Source of the DNA: Nocardia transvalensis
Lineage (GTDB): Bacteria; Actinomycetota; Actinomycetes; Mycobacteriales; Mycobacteriaceae
Assembly (NCBI RefSeq): GCF_015477765.1
Contig: NZ_JADLQQ010000012.1
Span: forward strand, 62,001-126,000
Direction of reading: 5' to 3'
Length of the DNA: 64,000 nucleotides
In this document: positions 51,717 to 59,998 of the stretch, piece by piece
How positions within the stretch are numbered: the stretch's first letter is position 1
Layout: each line of letters begins with the position of its first letter
Notes under the pieces: model-generated
Seen by the model: the letters and a program-made list of their open reading frames with translations, nothing else
What the model was told of the DNA's origin: nothing
The model's database searches: none
Position numbers and translations under genes: made by a program

Positions 51717-52916
51717 GTGCACGCGATAACCCACGCACTGGCGTTGGCGGGGTCGATGACCTGGGAAATCCTGTGGGCGCTGATCCTCGGATTCGCGCTG
51801 TCGGCCGTGGTGCAGGCGGTGGTGCGCAAATCGACGATCGTGCGGCTGATGGGTGATGACCGGCCCCGCACGCTCGCGCTCGCCTCGGTGCTGGGGGCCG
51901 CGTCGTCGTCGTGCTCGTATGCGGCGGTGGCGCTGGCCCGCTCGCTGTTCCGCAAGGGCGCGAACTTCACCGCGGCCATGGCGTTCGAGATCGGCTCCAC
52001 CAATCTGGTCGTGGAGCTGGGCATCATTCTGGCGCTGCTGATGGGCTGGCAGTTCACCGCCGCCGAATTCGTCGGCGGGCCGATCATGATCGTGTTCATC
52101 GCGGTGCTGTTCCGGATCTTCGTGCGATCGCGGCTGGTGGAGGCGGCGCGGGCGCAGGCCGACCGCGGGCTGGCCGGATCGATGGAAGGCCATGCGGCCA
52201 TGGATATGTCGGTCACCGGCGGGGGGTCGTTCCTGCGGCGGCTGCTGTCGCCGCGCGGCTTCACGGCGGTCTCGCACGTATTCGTCATGGAGTGGGCCGC
52301 GATCCTGCGGGATCTGATCGTGGGTCTGCTGATCGCGGGCGCGATCGGGGCGTGGGTGCCGACTACGTTCTGGCAGAACTTCTTCCTGACCGATCACCCG
52401 CTGCTGTCGGCGGTGTGGGGGCCGATCGTGGGTCCGCTGGTGGCCGTCGCCGCATTCGTGTGCTCGATCGGCAATGTGCCGCTGGCGGCGGTGCTGTGGA
52501 ACGGCGGCATCAGCTTCGGCGGCGTGGTCGCCTTCATCTTCGCCGACCTGCTGATCCTGCCGATCCTCAACATCTACCGCAAGTACTACGGCCTCCGCAT
52601 GATGCTGACCATTCTCGCCACCTTCTACGTTGCCATGGTCGCCGCCGGCTATGTGGTCGAAATCCTCTTCGGCGCAACAGGTCTCATCCCGGAACACCGG
52701 CACGCCATGGTGATGGAGGAGGGCATCCGCTGGAACTACACCACCTGGCTGAACATCGCCTTCCTGCTGCTGGCCGCGATGCTGGTGCTCCGGTTCGTGC
52801 GCACCGGCGGCATCCCCATGCTGCGCATGATGGGCGGCGCCGCCGACACCGAGCACGGCTCGGATCACGCCGAGCATGGCCACGACCCGCACGACCACCG
52901 CGGTCACCACCACTGA
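51717..52916 (+). CDS. UPF0718/YraQ-type permease with His-rich C-terminus
   Basis: A 399-residue membrane protein with eight to ten TM helices of the UPF0718 (DUF318) permease family. The family repeats ASSSCSYAAVALARSLFRKG...STNLVVELG and CSIGNVPLAAVLWNGGISFGGVVAFIFADLLILPIL are present. The last 20 residues hold nine His with Asp/Glu (from about HGSDHAEHGHDPHD to the final HHH), a probable metal-binding tail. GTG at 51717 has GGGAGG at six bases. Together with the CsoR-like site upstream, it may move copper or another soft metal, or a metal-linked solute; no member-specific substrate is visible. Confidence 0.8.
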   Translation: MHAITHALALAGSMTWEILWALILGFALSAVVQAVVRKSTIVRLMGDDRPRTLALASVLGAASSSCSYAAVALARSLFRKGANFTAAMAFEIGSTNLVVELGIILALLMGWQFTAAEFVGGPIMIVFIAVLFRIFVRSRLVEAARAQADRGLAGSMEGHAAMDMSVTGGGSFLRRLLSPRGFTAVSHVFVMEWAAILRDLIVGLLIAGAIGAWVPTTFWQNFFLTDHPLLSAVWGPIVGPLVAVAAFVCSIGNVPLAAVLWNGGISFGGVVAFIFADLLILPILNIYRKYYGLRMMLTILATFYVAMVAAGYVVEILFGATGLIPEHRHAMVMEEGIRWNYTTWLNIAFLLLAAMLVLRFVRTGGIPMLRMMGGAADTEHGSDHAEHGHDPHDHRGHHH

Positions 52917-53009
52917 CCGGTCGTCTTGTACCCCCTTCCCTTTCTGGGGGCTGCCTTTGATCCGGTTTGGGTGCCGCCTTTGATTTCTCGCCGGGCACGG
53001 CCACTTATT

Positions 53010-53041
53010 CCCCGCCTCGGCGCGCCAGCGCCGGGGCGGGG
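53010..53041. other. Strong GC hairpin just before the serine hydrolase gene
   Basis: CCCCGCCTCGGCGC (53010-53023) and GCGCCGGGGCGGGG (53028-53041) pair at 13 of 14 positions around a 4-base loop, and end eight bases before the ATG at 53050. It may terminate the permease transcript, but no T-run follows on either strand; it may also restrict access to the next start. The 133-bp gap also has two copies of GCCTTTGAT. Confidence 0.55.
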
Positions 53042-53049
53042 GTCGGGGG

Positions 53050-54234
53050 ATGGGGGACTATATGGCCATGATGATCGACGGGACGGTGGCGCAGGGATTC
53101 GAACCCGTAAGGGAGGCATTCGCGGCGAACTTCGCGCGGGGCGCGGAGGTGGGTGCGGCCGTTGCCGTGTACTACGACGGGCGTCCGGTGGTGGATCTGT
53201 GGGGTGGGCTTGCCGATCGGGAGGCGGGGCGCCGGTGGCAGCGCGACACCCTGCAGTTGGTCTATTCGGCCACCAAGGGCGTCACCGCGACCGCCGCGCA
53301 CCTGCTGGCCCAGCGAGGGTTGCTGGATCTGGATGCCCCCGTCGCCCGGTACTGGCCGGAGTTCGCCGCCGCGGACAAGGGTGACATCCCCGTGCGGTGG
53401 CTCCTGTCGCATCAGGCGGGTCTGCCGGTGCTGGACAAACCCGTTCCGCTGTCGGACGCGCTGGCCTGGGATCCGATGGTCGAGGCGCTGGCCGCACAGC
53501 GGCCGGTGTGGACCCCGGGCACCGCGCACGGCTATCACGGCCGGACCTTCGGCTGGCTGGTGGGCGAGGTGATCCGGCGGGTGTCGGGCCGCTCGGTGGG
53601 GCGGTTCGTGGCCGAGGAGATCGCCGGCCCGCTGGGGATGGACTTCTTCATCGGCCTGCCGTGCGCCGAGCGCGAGCGCGTGAGCCGCCTGGTCTTCGCA
53701 CCCAAACCCGATCCGACCGCGATCTCGATCGATCAGGTCCCCGAGCACCTGCGCGAGATGTTCGCCGCGGCCCAGGATCCCGATTCGCTGACCAACCGCG
53801 CGTTCGCCGTGACCGAACCGCCCGACCCCGACTTCGACGCTCCCGCCGTGCAGGCCGCGGAAATCCCGTCCAGCAACGGCATCGGCACCGCGCGCGGCCT
53901 GGCCCGGATGTATGCCGCGCTGATCGGAGAGGTCGACGGGCTGCGGCTGCTATCGGCCGAGACCCTGGCCGATGCGACCCGGGAACAGGCCAGCGGCATC
54001 GACCGCGTCATGCTGATTCCGGACGCCTACGCCTCCGGTTACATGCTGCCGACCGCCGAATTCACCCTCGGCGGACCGGATTCGTTCGGCCATCCCGGCC
54101 GCGGCGGCTCGCTCGCCTTCGCCGATCCGCGCCGCGGCATCGCCTTCGCCTACGTCACCAACCACATTGTCGAGGGCAGCCTCGACCCGCGCGCGGCCGA
54201 CCTGGTCGCGGCGCTGGAGACCGTTGTGGCCTGA
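53050..54234 (+). CDS. Class C beta-lactamase-like serine hydrolase/esterase
   Basis: A 394-residue protein of the beta-lactamase/EstB-LipL group. The SxxK motif is SATK (Ser73, Lys76), the YxN/YxG motif is in HGYHGRTFGWLVGEVIRR (about Tyr161), and the third motif region is GHPGRGGSLAFADP (HxG type). No signal peptide, so probably an intracellular esterase rather than a beta-lactamase. Several ATGs in the first nine codons could be the start. Its TGA stop abuts the stop of the convergent TetR gene in the palindrome TGATCA. Confidence 0.87.
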   Translation: MGDYMAMMIDGTVAQGFEPVREAFAANFARGAEVGAAVAVYYDGRPVVDLWGGLADREAGRRWQRDTLQLVYSATKGVTATAAHLLAQRGLLDLDAPVARYWPEFAAADKGDIPVRWLLSHQAGLPVLDKPVPLSDALAWDPMVEALAAQRPVWTPGTAHGYHGRTFGWLVGEVIRRVSGRSVGRFVAEEIAGPLGMDFFIGLPCAERERVSRLVFAPKPDPTAISIDQVPEHLREMFAAAQDPDSLTNRAFAVTEPPDPDFDAPAVQAAEIPSSNGIGTARGLARMYAALIGEVDGLRLLSAETLADATREQASGIDRVMLIPDAYASGYMLPTAEFTLGGPDSFGHPGRGGSLAFADPRRGIAFAYVTNHIVEGSLDPRAADLVAALETVVA

Positions 54235-54852
54235 TCACGCCACGGCGTAGTCGCCGAGCGCCGGTGCGAGCAGGTCGAATACGCGGTTCGCCTCCTCGAT
54301 CACGGTCTCTGCGATGCGGCGACGCGGCAGGCCGGCCAGGGTGAGCTCCTGCACGCGACCGAACAGCAGGCGATAGGCCGAGGTGAGTTGCGCGGCGGCG
54401 GCGCGGCGCAGGATGTCGTCACCGGGCAGCACCTCGGCCAACGCCTGCTCCCGCAGGTCGTGCAGTTCGCGCAGGCGTGCGGTGAGGGTGGGGCTGTCGG
54501 CGATCATCCGGCAGAACTCGGGTCCGGAGAATCCGGCCAGCGGGTCGAAACGCTCTGCCGCGGCGAGGAATTCGCGTTTCAGCGCGGTGAGTGCCGAGAC
54601 ACCCGCCGGGCGTGCGGTGACCGTGTCGGCCAACCAGGCGACGAATTCGGCGTGGATGTCGATCGCCAGATCTTCCTTGCGGGGGAAGTAGTTGGTGACC
54701 GTCTTCTTCGCGACCCGCGCGGCGTCGGCCACCTCGGCGATGGTCGTCGCCTCGAAGCCGCGCTCGATGAACAGGCGGGTGGCGTGGTCGGAGATCGACT
54801 GCCGGGTCTCGCGCTTCTTGGACTCCCGCAGGCCGGGGCTAGGTGAGCTCAC
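54235..54852 (-). CDS. TetR-family transcriptional regulator
   Basis: A 205-residue regulator with N-terminal helix-turn-helix (ETRQSISDHATRLFIERGFEATTIAEVADAARVAKKTVTNYFPRKEDL). Starts with GTG at 54852. The divergent region has two matching 23-bp operators (54859-54881 and 54911-54933), one almost at its own start codon and one over the promoter of the divergent oxidoreductase gene, so it probably represses both. Confidence 0.87.
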   Translation of the reverse strand: MSSPSPGLRESKKRETRQSISDHATRLFIERGFEATTIAEVADAARVAKKTVTNYFPRKEDLAIDIHAEFVAWLADTVTARPAGVSALTALKREFLAAAERFDPLAGFSGPEFCRMIADSPTLTARLRELHDLREQALAEVLPGDDILRRAAAAQLTSAYRLLFGRVQELTLAGLPRRRIAETVIEEANRVFDLLAPALGDYAVA

Positions 54853-54858
54853 GCGATG

Positions 54859-54933
54859 AAATTTACCACGGGAGTAAATTTACCCTTGACCAACTCAGGT
54901 GGCTCGACATAAAGTTACGCTCGTTGTAACTTT
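54859..54933. promoter_or_regulatory. Twin 23-bp TetR operators and promoter
   Basis: Site 1 is AAATTTAC-N7-GTAAATTT at 54859-54881; site 2 is AAAGTTAC-N7-GTAACTTT at 54911-54933. Both have perfect 8-bp arms and a 7-bp centre and differ from each other only at the fourth arm base and its partner; centres are 52 bp apart. On the plus strand TTGACC (54886-54891) and TAAAGT (54910-54915) form a promoter with 18-bp spacing, site 2 covering the -10. Confidence 0.8.
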
Positions 54934-54951
54934 CGTCGAAGGGAGGCCGTC

Positions 54952-54975
54952 ATGCTGCCGCGCAACAGCTGCTGA
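54952..54975 (+). CDS. Seven-codon leader ORF
   Basis: GGGAGG (54941-54946) is five bases before ATG 54952; the frame reads MLPRNSC and stops at TGA 54973-54975. It lies in the leader of the oxidoreductase gene, which starts 51 bp later. A strong ribosome binding site before so short a frame suggests translation-linked control, possibly cysteine-responsive, but this is an inference from one copy. Confidence 0.45.
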   Translation: MLPRNSC

Positions 54976-55026
54976 CCCCACTAGCAACAGCCCAGGAATT
55001 CGCTCGACACTCGAAAGGTGCGGTCA

Positions 55027-55950
55027 GTGCACAAGATTCAATTCTCCCCTCGGCCGGAGGTCATCGAGGTGCCGCGGCCGGTGCCCGGGCCCGGGCAGCT
55101 GCTGATCCGCACCCGGTTGGTCGGCGTCCACCTCGGCCTGCTCCGCACACTTCGCTCGGGCAGCGCCGCCGAAGCGGGGGCCGAGGTGGTCGGGACCGTG
55201 ATCGCGGTCGGGCCCGGGACGGACGAGGGCTGGGTGGGCAAGGAGGTCGGCGGTATCGTCTTCGAATCCGCCTACGCCGAATACTCCCTCGCCGCACCGC
55301 AATTGGTGACCGAGATCCCTGCCGGTGTGGACCCGGCGGACGGGTTGGCCGTCGTCCGCGGTGGTCTCGTCGCCCTGGGCGCACTGCGGGCCGGGCGGTT
55401 CGCCGCGGGCGAATCGATCCTGATCACCGGGGCCGCCAGCGGCAGCGGCCACCTCGCGGTGCAGATCGCCGAGGCGCTCGGCGCCCGGCGGGTGGTGGGC
55501 GCGGCCGGTTCGGCGGACAAGGCCGAATTCCTGCGCGACTGCGGGGCGGATGCGGTGGTGACCTACGACCAGCCGTGGGGCGACCGTGTCGACGTCGTGC
55601 TGGATGGTGTCGGGGGTGATCTGGTGCGGCGCGGTGTGGAAATCCTTGCGCCACACGGTCGATTGGTCGCCTTCAGCGCCGGTGGCGGCAGCGTCGATAC
55701 CGGCGGTCTGCTCGCCGATCTGAAGACCGTCACCGGGTTCTCCGTCGGTCTGCTCGGCCGCACCCGGCCCGATGTGATTCAGGGCTATCGGGACCAGCTG
55801 TGGAAACTGCTGCTGGACGGGAAGATCCGCCCTCGACACAGGGTGTTCGGCGTCGACGAGGCCGCTGCGGCGCTCGAATCGATCGAGACGCGGCGCAATC
55901 TCGGCCGGGTGATGCTCAGCATCGATGCGTCCGTGCCGACGCCGTTGTGA
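55027..55950 (+). CDS. MDR-family quinone/zinc-type oxidoreductase
   Basis: A 307-residue medium-chain dehydrogenase/reductase of the quinone oxidoreductase branch. GroES-like N-terminal part (VIEVPRPVPGPGQLLIRTRLVGV, GAEVVGTVIAVGPG), then the nucleotide fold ESILITGAASGSGHLAVQIAEALGARRVVG and VDVVLDGVGGDLVRRGVEIL. The catalytic zinc ligands of alcohol dehydrogenases are absent, which fits NADPH-quinone or enoyl reductases. GTG 55027 is chosen with AAAGG upstream; GTG 55018 overlaps that site. It is controlled by the divergent TetR. Confidence 0.85.
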   Translation: MHKIQFSPRPEVIEVPRPVPGPGQLLIRTRLVGVHLGLLRTLRSGSAAEAGAEVVGTVIAVGPGTDEGWVGKEVGGIVFESAYAEYSLAAPQLVTEIPAGVDPADGLAVVRGGLVALGALRAGRFAAGESILITGAASGSGHLAVQIAEALGARRVVGAAGSADKAEFLRDCGADAVVTYDQPWGDRVDVVLDGVGGDLVRRGVEILAPHGRLVAFSAGGGSVDTGGLLADLKTVTGFSVGLLGRTRPDVIQGYRDQLWKLLLDGKIRPRHRVFGVDEAAAALESIETRRNLGRVMLSIDASVPTPL

Positions 55951-56023
55951 TCGGGCCCTGAGGTCGGTCCGGCGCGTCGGTTCGATGCCGTCGAAATCAG
56001 CCCATTGAAGGGGCAGTCTGCAT

Positions 56024-57112
56024 TCAGACGGCGAAGCTCAGCCGGGCAGGGGACAGGTAGTCCTCGCGATCGGTGAGCATACGCAGCTCCGGCCGCCGAT
56101 CCGCGGGAATGCGTGCCAGCTCGGCCTCCAGCGGTTCGCGATAGGCGGTGGCGCGAGAGGTCATGAGCGGCAGCCAGTTGTCGTGGTGGCTGGGCGCGAA
56201 CACCTTGGGGCGCAACGCCTCGATGTAGGTGCGCGGATCGCGCAGGCCGTTGGTGTACTGGTTGAAGGTCTGAATCGCGCCCAGGTGCAGATCGCTGGCG
56301 GGCAGACCGCGCAGCACCTCCAGCACCCGCGGCGCCTTGTCCAGCAGCGGGCCGGACGAGTCGTGCCAGGTGAGAGTGAAGGCCGCCGTGCGAAATTGGT
56401 ACAGCAGCGAGCCGCCCTCCGCGTCGGTGAGATGGCCGAGCAGGTGGGCGGCCTCGGCCACACCGGGCGGATAGGTGCGGATATCGCCGACGCACGGAAC
56501 CGGCCGCACCGCGGGGGAGCCGTCGGGCCCGTCGTCGCGGCGGGTCGGCGCCGAGTGCAGATGCCGAATCGCGGTGACGCTCAACCCCTCGGCCACCTCG
56601 TGGTCGTAGCGGTCGCCGGGCGTGGAGTGGGCCGAACCCAACTCCACACCCCGGAATCCGACCGCCCCGCCGAACGAATCGCGCACGGCGGCACAGTGTT
56701 CGGCCGTGCCGTACACCACCGCCCCCGTGGCCCGCGCGATCGGCCCGGCGTCGGCCGCATGGTCGAAGTGGCCGTGCCCGATGAAGATCGCGGTGGGGAG
56801 CAACGCCGCCACCTCGGCGGGCGTGGTCGGGACGTAGCCGGAGGTCGCGCCGCGCGGCACCCAGGCATCGAGCAGGATCACGGTGCCACCCATCGCCACC
56901 GCGAAACTCGCACAGCCGAACCAGGACACGACGACCCGATCGGGCCGCACCTGCCCGGTCGTCGCGTCGATCACGTCCGCGCCGAAGAACCGTTGCCGTG
57001 CGGCGATCGTCTGCGTAGGCGAGGGTGCGGGCAGGACCGGCGCCCGCAGCGCGGCAAGACGATCGGACAGTGCGGTGCGGGCGCGGCGTACGGTGCCGAA
57101 GCCGTCGGGCAT
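56024..57112 (-). CDS. MBL-fold metallo-hydrolase (UlaG/NAPE-PLD-like)
   Basis: A 362-residue hydrolase. The metal motif HGHFDH (His113-His118) is complete; before it are SWFGCASFAVAMGGTVILLDAW, and after it YGTAEHC, AIRHLHSAPT and APSHHDNW. This is the pattern of phospholipase/lactonase-like MBL proteins (UlaG and NAPE-PLD types). No signal peptide is seen. The gene is alone, with short gaps to its neighbours. Confidence 0.82.
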   Translation of the reverse strand: MPDGFGTVRRARTALSDRLAALRAPVLPAPSPTQTIAARQRFFGADVIDATTGQVRPDRVVVSWFGCASFAVAMGGTVILLDAWVPRGATSGYVPTTPAEVAALLPTAIFIGHGHFDHAADAGPIARATGAVVYGTAEHCAAVRDSFGGAVGFRGVELGSAHSTPGDRYDHEVAEGLSVTAIRHLHSAPTRRDDGPDGSPAVRPVPCVGDIRTYPPGVAEAAHLLGHLTDAEGGSLLYQFRTAAFTLTWHDSSGPLLDKAPRVLEVLRGLPASDLHLGAIQTFNQYTNGLRDPRTYIEALRPKVFAPSHHDNWLPLMTSRATAYREPLEAELARIPADRRPELRMLTDREDYLSPARLSFAV

Positions 57113-57222
57113 GATTCCTCCCGGACTGTGGTGCGGCGACGCGGTTACGGTATCTCGCTCGCCCGGCAGCCGGTACGGCCCTCGGACGTGTCGGCGGCCG
57201 ATCAGTGGCGTGGCGCTACCGG

Positions 57223-57975
57223 TCAGCGCAGGAATTCGACCAGCGCCGAATGGAATCCGGGGTCGGCGACGGCGGTGAGATGGTCGCCGGGCACCACGGC
57301 GAGACGGCCGTCGGGCAGGGCGTCGGCGAGCCTTTCGGGTTCGGCGGCATACGGATCGTCGGCGCCCGCCAGGACCAGCGTCGGCATCCTGATCGCCGAC
57401 AGGTCACGAATCGGCGCCTCGTTCAGGCCGGTGGCCACCGCGGCGATGGCGTCGAGGTCGGCGCCGATCGCCTCGGCGAGGAAGCGGAACATCGAACCGG
57501 GCGGTGGCACCCGGGCAGCATCACCGCGCATCGACTCGACCAGCTGTTCGGCGCTGATCACGCGGTGATCGATACCGCCGACATCCACCACGCCACAACC
57601 GATGCCACCGACGGCCAGCTCGGCCACCCGTTCGTCGGACCCCGCGACCAGCAGGGCGATGATCCCGCCCATCGAATACCCGACCAGGGCCACGCGATCC
57701 AGGCCGAGTTCGTCGAACAGCGCCCGCACGTCGGCCGCCATCGCCGACCACGAATACCGCTGTGGCTCATGAGGTTTGTCCGATCGGCCGTGCCCGCGGG
57801 CGTCGAGGGAGATCACCCGGCGGCCCGCCGCCTGCAGCGCCGCCACGACGCCGACACTCATCCAGTTCGCATTGGTGTCGGCGACGATGCCGTGCTGCAG
57901 CACCACCGGTATCCCGTCGCCGGGCCACTCCCGATAGTTCAGCTCGAGCCCGTCCCACGTCTTGAACTTCGCCAC
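57223..57975 (-). CDS. Alpha/beta hydrolase
   Basis: A 250-residue alpha/beta-fold hydrolase. The nucleophile is Ser101 in VGYSMGGIIAL; the oxyanion region is VVLQHGIVAD; ISLDARGHGRSDKP precedes it; the acid is in LVLAGADDPYA and the base His in VPGDHLTAV. Typical of small-ester or C-C hydrolases. It lies 18 bp downstream of the hotdog thioesterase gene on the same strand. Confidence 0.88.
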   Translation of the reverse strand: MAKFKTWDGLELNYREWPGDGIPVVLQHGIVADTNANWMSVGVVAALQAAGRRVISLDARGHGRSDKPHEPQRYSWSAMAADVRALFDELGLDRVALVGYSMGGIIALLVAGSDERVAELAVGGIGCGVVDVGGIDHRVISAEQLVESMRGDAARVPPPGSMFRFLAEAIGADLDAIAAVATGLNEAPIRDLSAIRMPTLVLAGADDPYAAEPERLADALPDGRLAVVPGDHLTAVADPGFHSALVEFLR

Positions 57976-57993
57976 GCCGCCGAGCGTATCCGA

Positions 57994-58410
57994 CTACAGC
58001 ACGGCCTGGGTCTGGGTGACCTTGCCGACGAGTGTGCCGACGTCGTCGTGGATTTCGGTCTCCACCACGATGAAGCTGCGGCCGGTGTGCAGGGGTTTCG
58101 CGGTGGCGGTCGCATGGCCGGACCGCACGGCCCGCAGGAAATTCGTCTTCGACTCCACGGTCGTGGTGCCCTGTTTACCCTCGGGCAGGTTCAGGTAGGC
58201 ACATACCGCCGCGGTCGCATCCGCCAGCGACATCAGCACGCCGCCGTGCAGGACGCCACCGAGGGTGCACAGGCTCTCGTCCCAGGCCAGCCGACTGCGC
58301 ACCACCTGCGGGCCGTGCTCGAGCACCTCGACGCCCAGCTTCTCGGTGAACGGCATGGTGGTGTGGAACAGCTGGGTGCCCTCGGCATCGATCATCTCGG
58401 TCTCGATCAT
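57994..58410 (-). CDS. Hotdog-fold thioesterase (PaaI-like)
   Basis: A 138-residue thioesterase-like protein: LCTLGGVLHGGVLMSLADATAAVCAYLN (HGG motif with Asp), TTTVESKTNFLRAVRSGHATATAKPLHTGRS and VVETEIHDDVGTLVGKVTQTQAVL. It would hydrolyse acyl-CoA thioesters in the cytosol. Start ATG 58410; an ATG five codons later is possible. It comes between the SDR and hydrolase genes on the same strand. Confidence 0.87.
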   Translation of the reverse strand: MIETEMIDAEGTQLFHTTMPFTEKLGVEVLEHGPQVVRSRLAWDESLCTLGGVLHGGVLMSLADATAAVCAYLNLPEGKQGTTTVESKTNFLRAVRSGHATATAKPLHTGRSFIVVETEIHDDVGTLVGKVTQTQAVL

Positions 58411-58465
58411 GTCGTCGAGCCTGCCGTATGCCGCGGGGCCGGTCGATTACCTGTCGGGTAACGGC

Positions 58466-59215
58466 TCAGCCGAGCCGGGCCATCGCGGCGCGCGGCAACA
58501 GCGGCAGCAGCACGCCCAGCGCACGCCACGGCCACGGCGGCACCGTCGCGCGAACCACCTCGCGTTCGATCGCGTGCACCATCGAGGCCACGCCCTTGTC
58601 CAGCGGCGCCACCAGTTTCGCGTCGCCGGCGCGGGCGGACATATCGGTGGCGATGAAACCCGGTTGCACGGTCGTGATCGCGATGGGGCCGCGGCGCAAT
58701 TCGATCGCCAGCCCCTCGCCGAGTGCCGACAGTCCCGCCTTGCTGGCGGCATAGGCGGCCTTCTTGCCGGGCATCCCGCGGACCGCGCTCGCCGAGGAGA
58801 TCAACACCAGATGCCCGCCCTGCTGTGCGCGGAAGATCTCCAACGCGGCCTCCGCCTGGGCCAGAGCGCTGACGAAATTCGTGGTGGCCGTGGCGATATT
58901 GGCGTCGGCGCGGCCGGTGCCCAGGCGGGCGCCCTTGCCGAGCCCGGCGTTGACGATCACTCGATCCAGGCCGCCGAGTTCGTCACGCAGTGCGGCGAAC
59001 ACCCCGGGAATCGCGGCATGGTCGTCGACATCGAGCCCGCGCACCGCCACGGTGATTCCGGGGTGATCGGCCACCAGTTGTGCACGCAATTGTTCGAGTT
59101 TGTCGACGCGGCGGGCGCATAAAGCCAGATCACGGCCGCGAGCCGCGAATTCGCGGGCCATACCCGCTCCGAGTCCCGCGCTCGCACCGCTAATGAGAAT
59201 CCTGCGCCTGGTCAT
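58466..59215 (-). CDS. SDR-family oxidoreductase
   Basis: A 249-residue classical short-chain dehydrogenase: ILISGASAGLGAGMAREFAARG, DRVIVNAGLGKG (NAG motif), LVLISSASAVRGMPGKKAAYAASKAGL (Ser-Tyr-Lys) and TTVQPGFIATDM. A hydrophobic C-terminal helix (LGVLLPLLPRAAMARLG) suggests weak membrane contact. First of three co-directional genes with the thioesterase and hydrolase (gaps 55 and 18 bp). Confidence 0.9.
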   Translation of the reverse strand: MTRRRILISGASAGLGAGMAREFAARGRDLALCARRVDKLEQLRAQLVADHPGITVAVRGLDVDDHAAIPGVFAALRDELGGLDRVIVNAGLGKGARLGTGRADANIATATTNFVSALAQAEAALEIFRAQQGGHLVLISSASAVRGMPGKKAAYAASKAGLSALGEGLAIELRRGPIAITTVQPGFIATDMSARAGDAKLVAPLDKGVASMVHAIEREVVRATVPPWPWRALGVLLPLLPRAAMARLG

Positions 59216-59248
59216 GGCATGACGATAATGCCCGACTCGCGCATCCGC

Positions 59249-59482
59249 TCAGGTGGCCAGGTCGTCGAATTCTCCGGCACGGCAGCCGAGGATCCAGGCG
59301 GCCAGCTCGGGCCGGGTGAATGCCAGCACGCCGGCTTCGGGACTATTGCTGTTTCGGACGGCCACGGTGCCGTCGGGCAGTTGTGCGCATTCCACGCAGT
59401 TGCCGTCGGGGCCGCTGAAACTGGACTTGCGCCAAGCTGTGTCGGAGAGTTGAGCCGCCACGGCGGCATATGGATCGGACAT
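59249..59482 (-). CDS. DUF397 protein
   Basis: A 77-residue protein with the DUF397 pattern: AWRKSSFSGPDGNCVECAQLPDGTVAVRNSNSPEAGVLAFTRPELAAWILG. Such proteins in actinobacteria usually sit beside an XRE/DUF5753 regulator gene and are often antitoxin- or co-regulator-like partners. Here no such gene is adjacent; the upstream 516 bp have no gene. GGGAGG lies five bases before ATG 59482. Confidence 0.9.
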   Translation of the reverse strand: MSDPYAAVAAQLSDTAWRKSSFSGPDGNCVECAQLPDGTVAVRNSNSPEAGVLAFTRPELAAWILGCRAGEFDDLAT

Positions 59483-59998
59483 GAGTACCTCCCAACGAGG
59501 ATTGCAGACGTACGACGACGTCATTCGGAGGGGGTCGGGAATCCTGATGGGTATCGACCTGGATCTCCGGATCAGCCGGCGTTATTGGGTAGGGTTCCCC
59601 TCGGCGGTCCGGCCTATCGCATTCTCACCGTACCGGCCGGTCTTCCAATTCCCTAGGGCGTTCGCTGAATTCGCAGAATGGCCCGACGGCCGGGCGCTGC
59701 GAGGTACGGGCGGATCGTACCGGTCGACGGAAGCCGACCGGGTTGCCGCATCGTGCCGAATCGGCGGAGAGTGGCGATAGGCATGCTCGCCAGCTGCGAC
59801 GATTCGGCAGCCGCTCGGTTGCTGGGGGAGCTTGAGTCGTCCTATCGATTCCCGGATCGCGCGGAGGGTTGTCATTACAATTGTTTGTCGATGCCGCCGG
59901 ATTCAATTCGCCGAATTCGCAATATAATTCGACTGTGGCGATACAAAGAGCGCCGAACCGCAATATCTCGGACCGAATTCGTTATTAACCCGGGGCGT
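59483..59998. other. 516-bp region without recognisable gene
   Basis: Between the orphan DUF397 gene and galK. Short open frames exist on both strands but none has a ribosome binding site and a protein-like pattern. The segment 59870-60000 is markedly more AT-rich than the rest of the window, with several AATTCG-type words. It may be the eroded remains of the regulator gene that normally accompanies DUF397, but no similarity was recognised. Confidence 0.6.
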
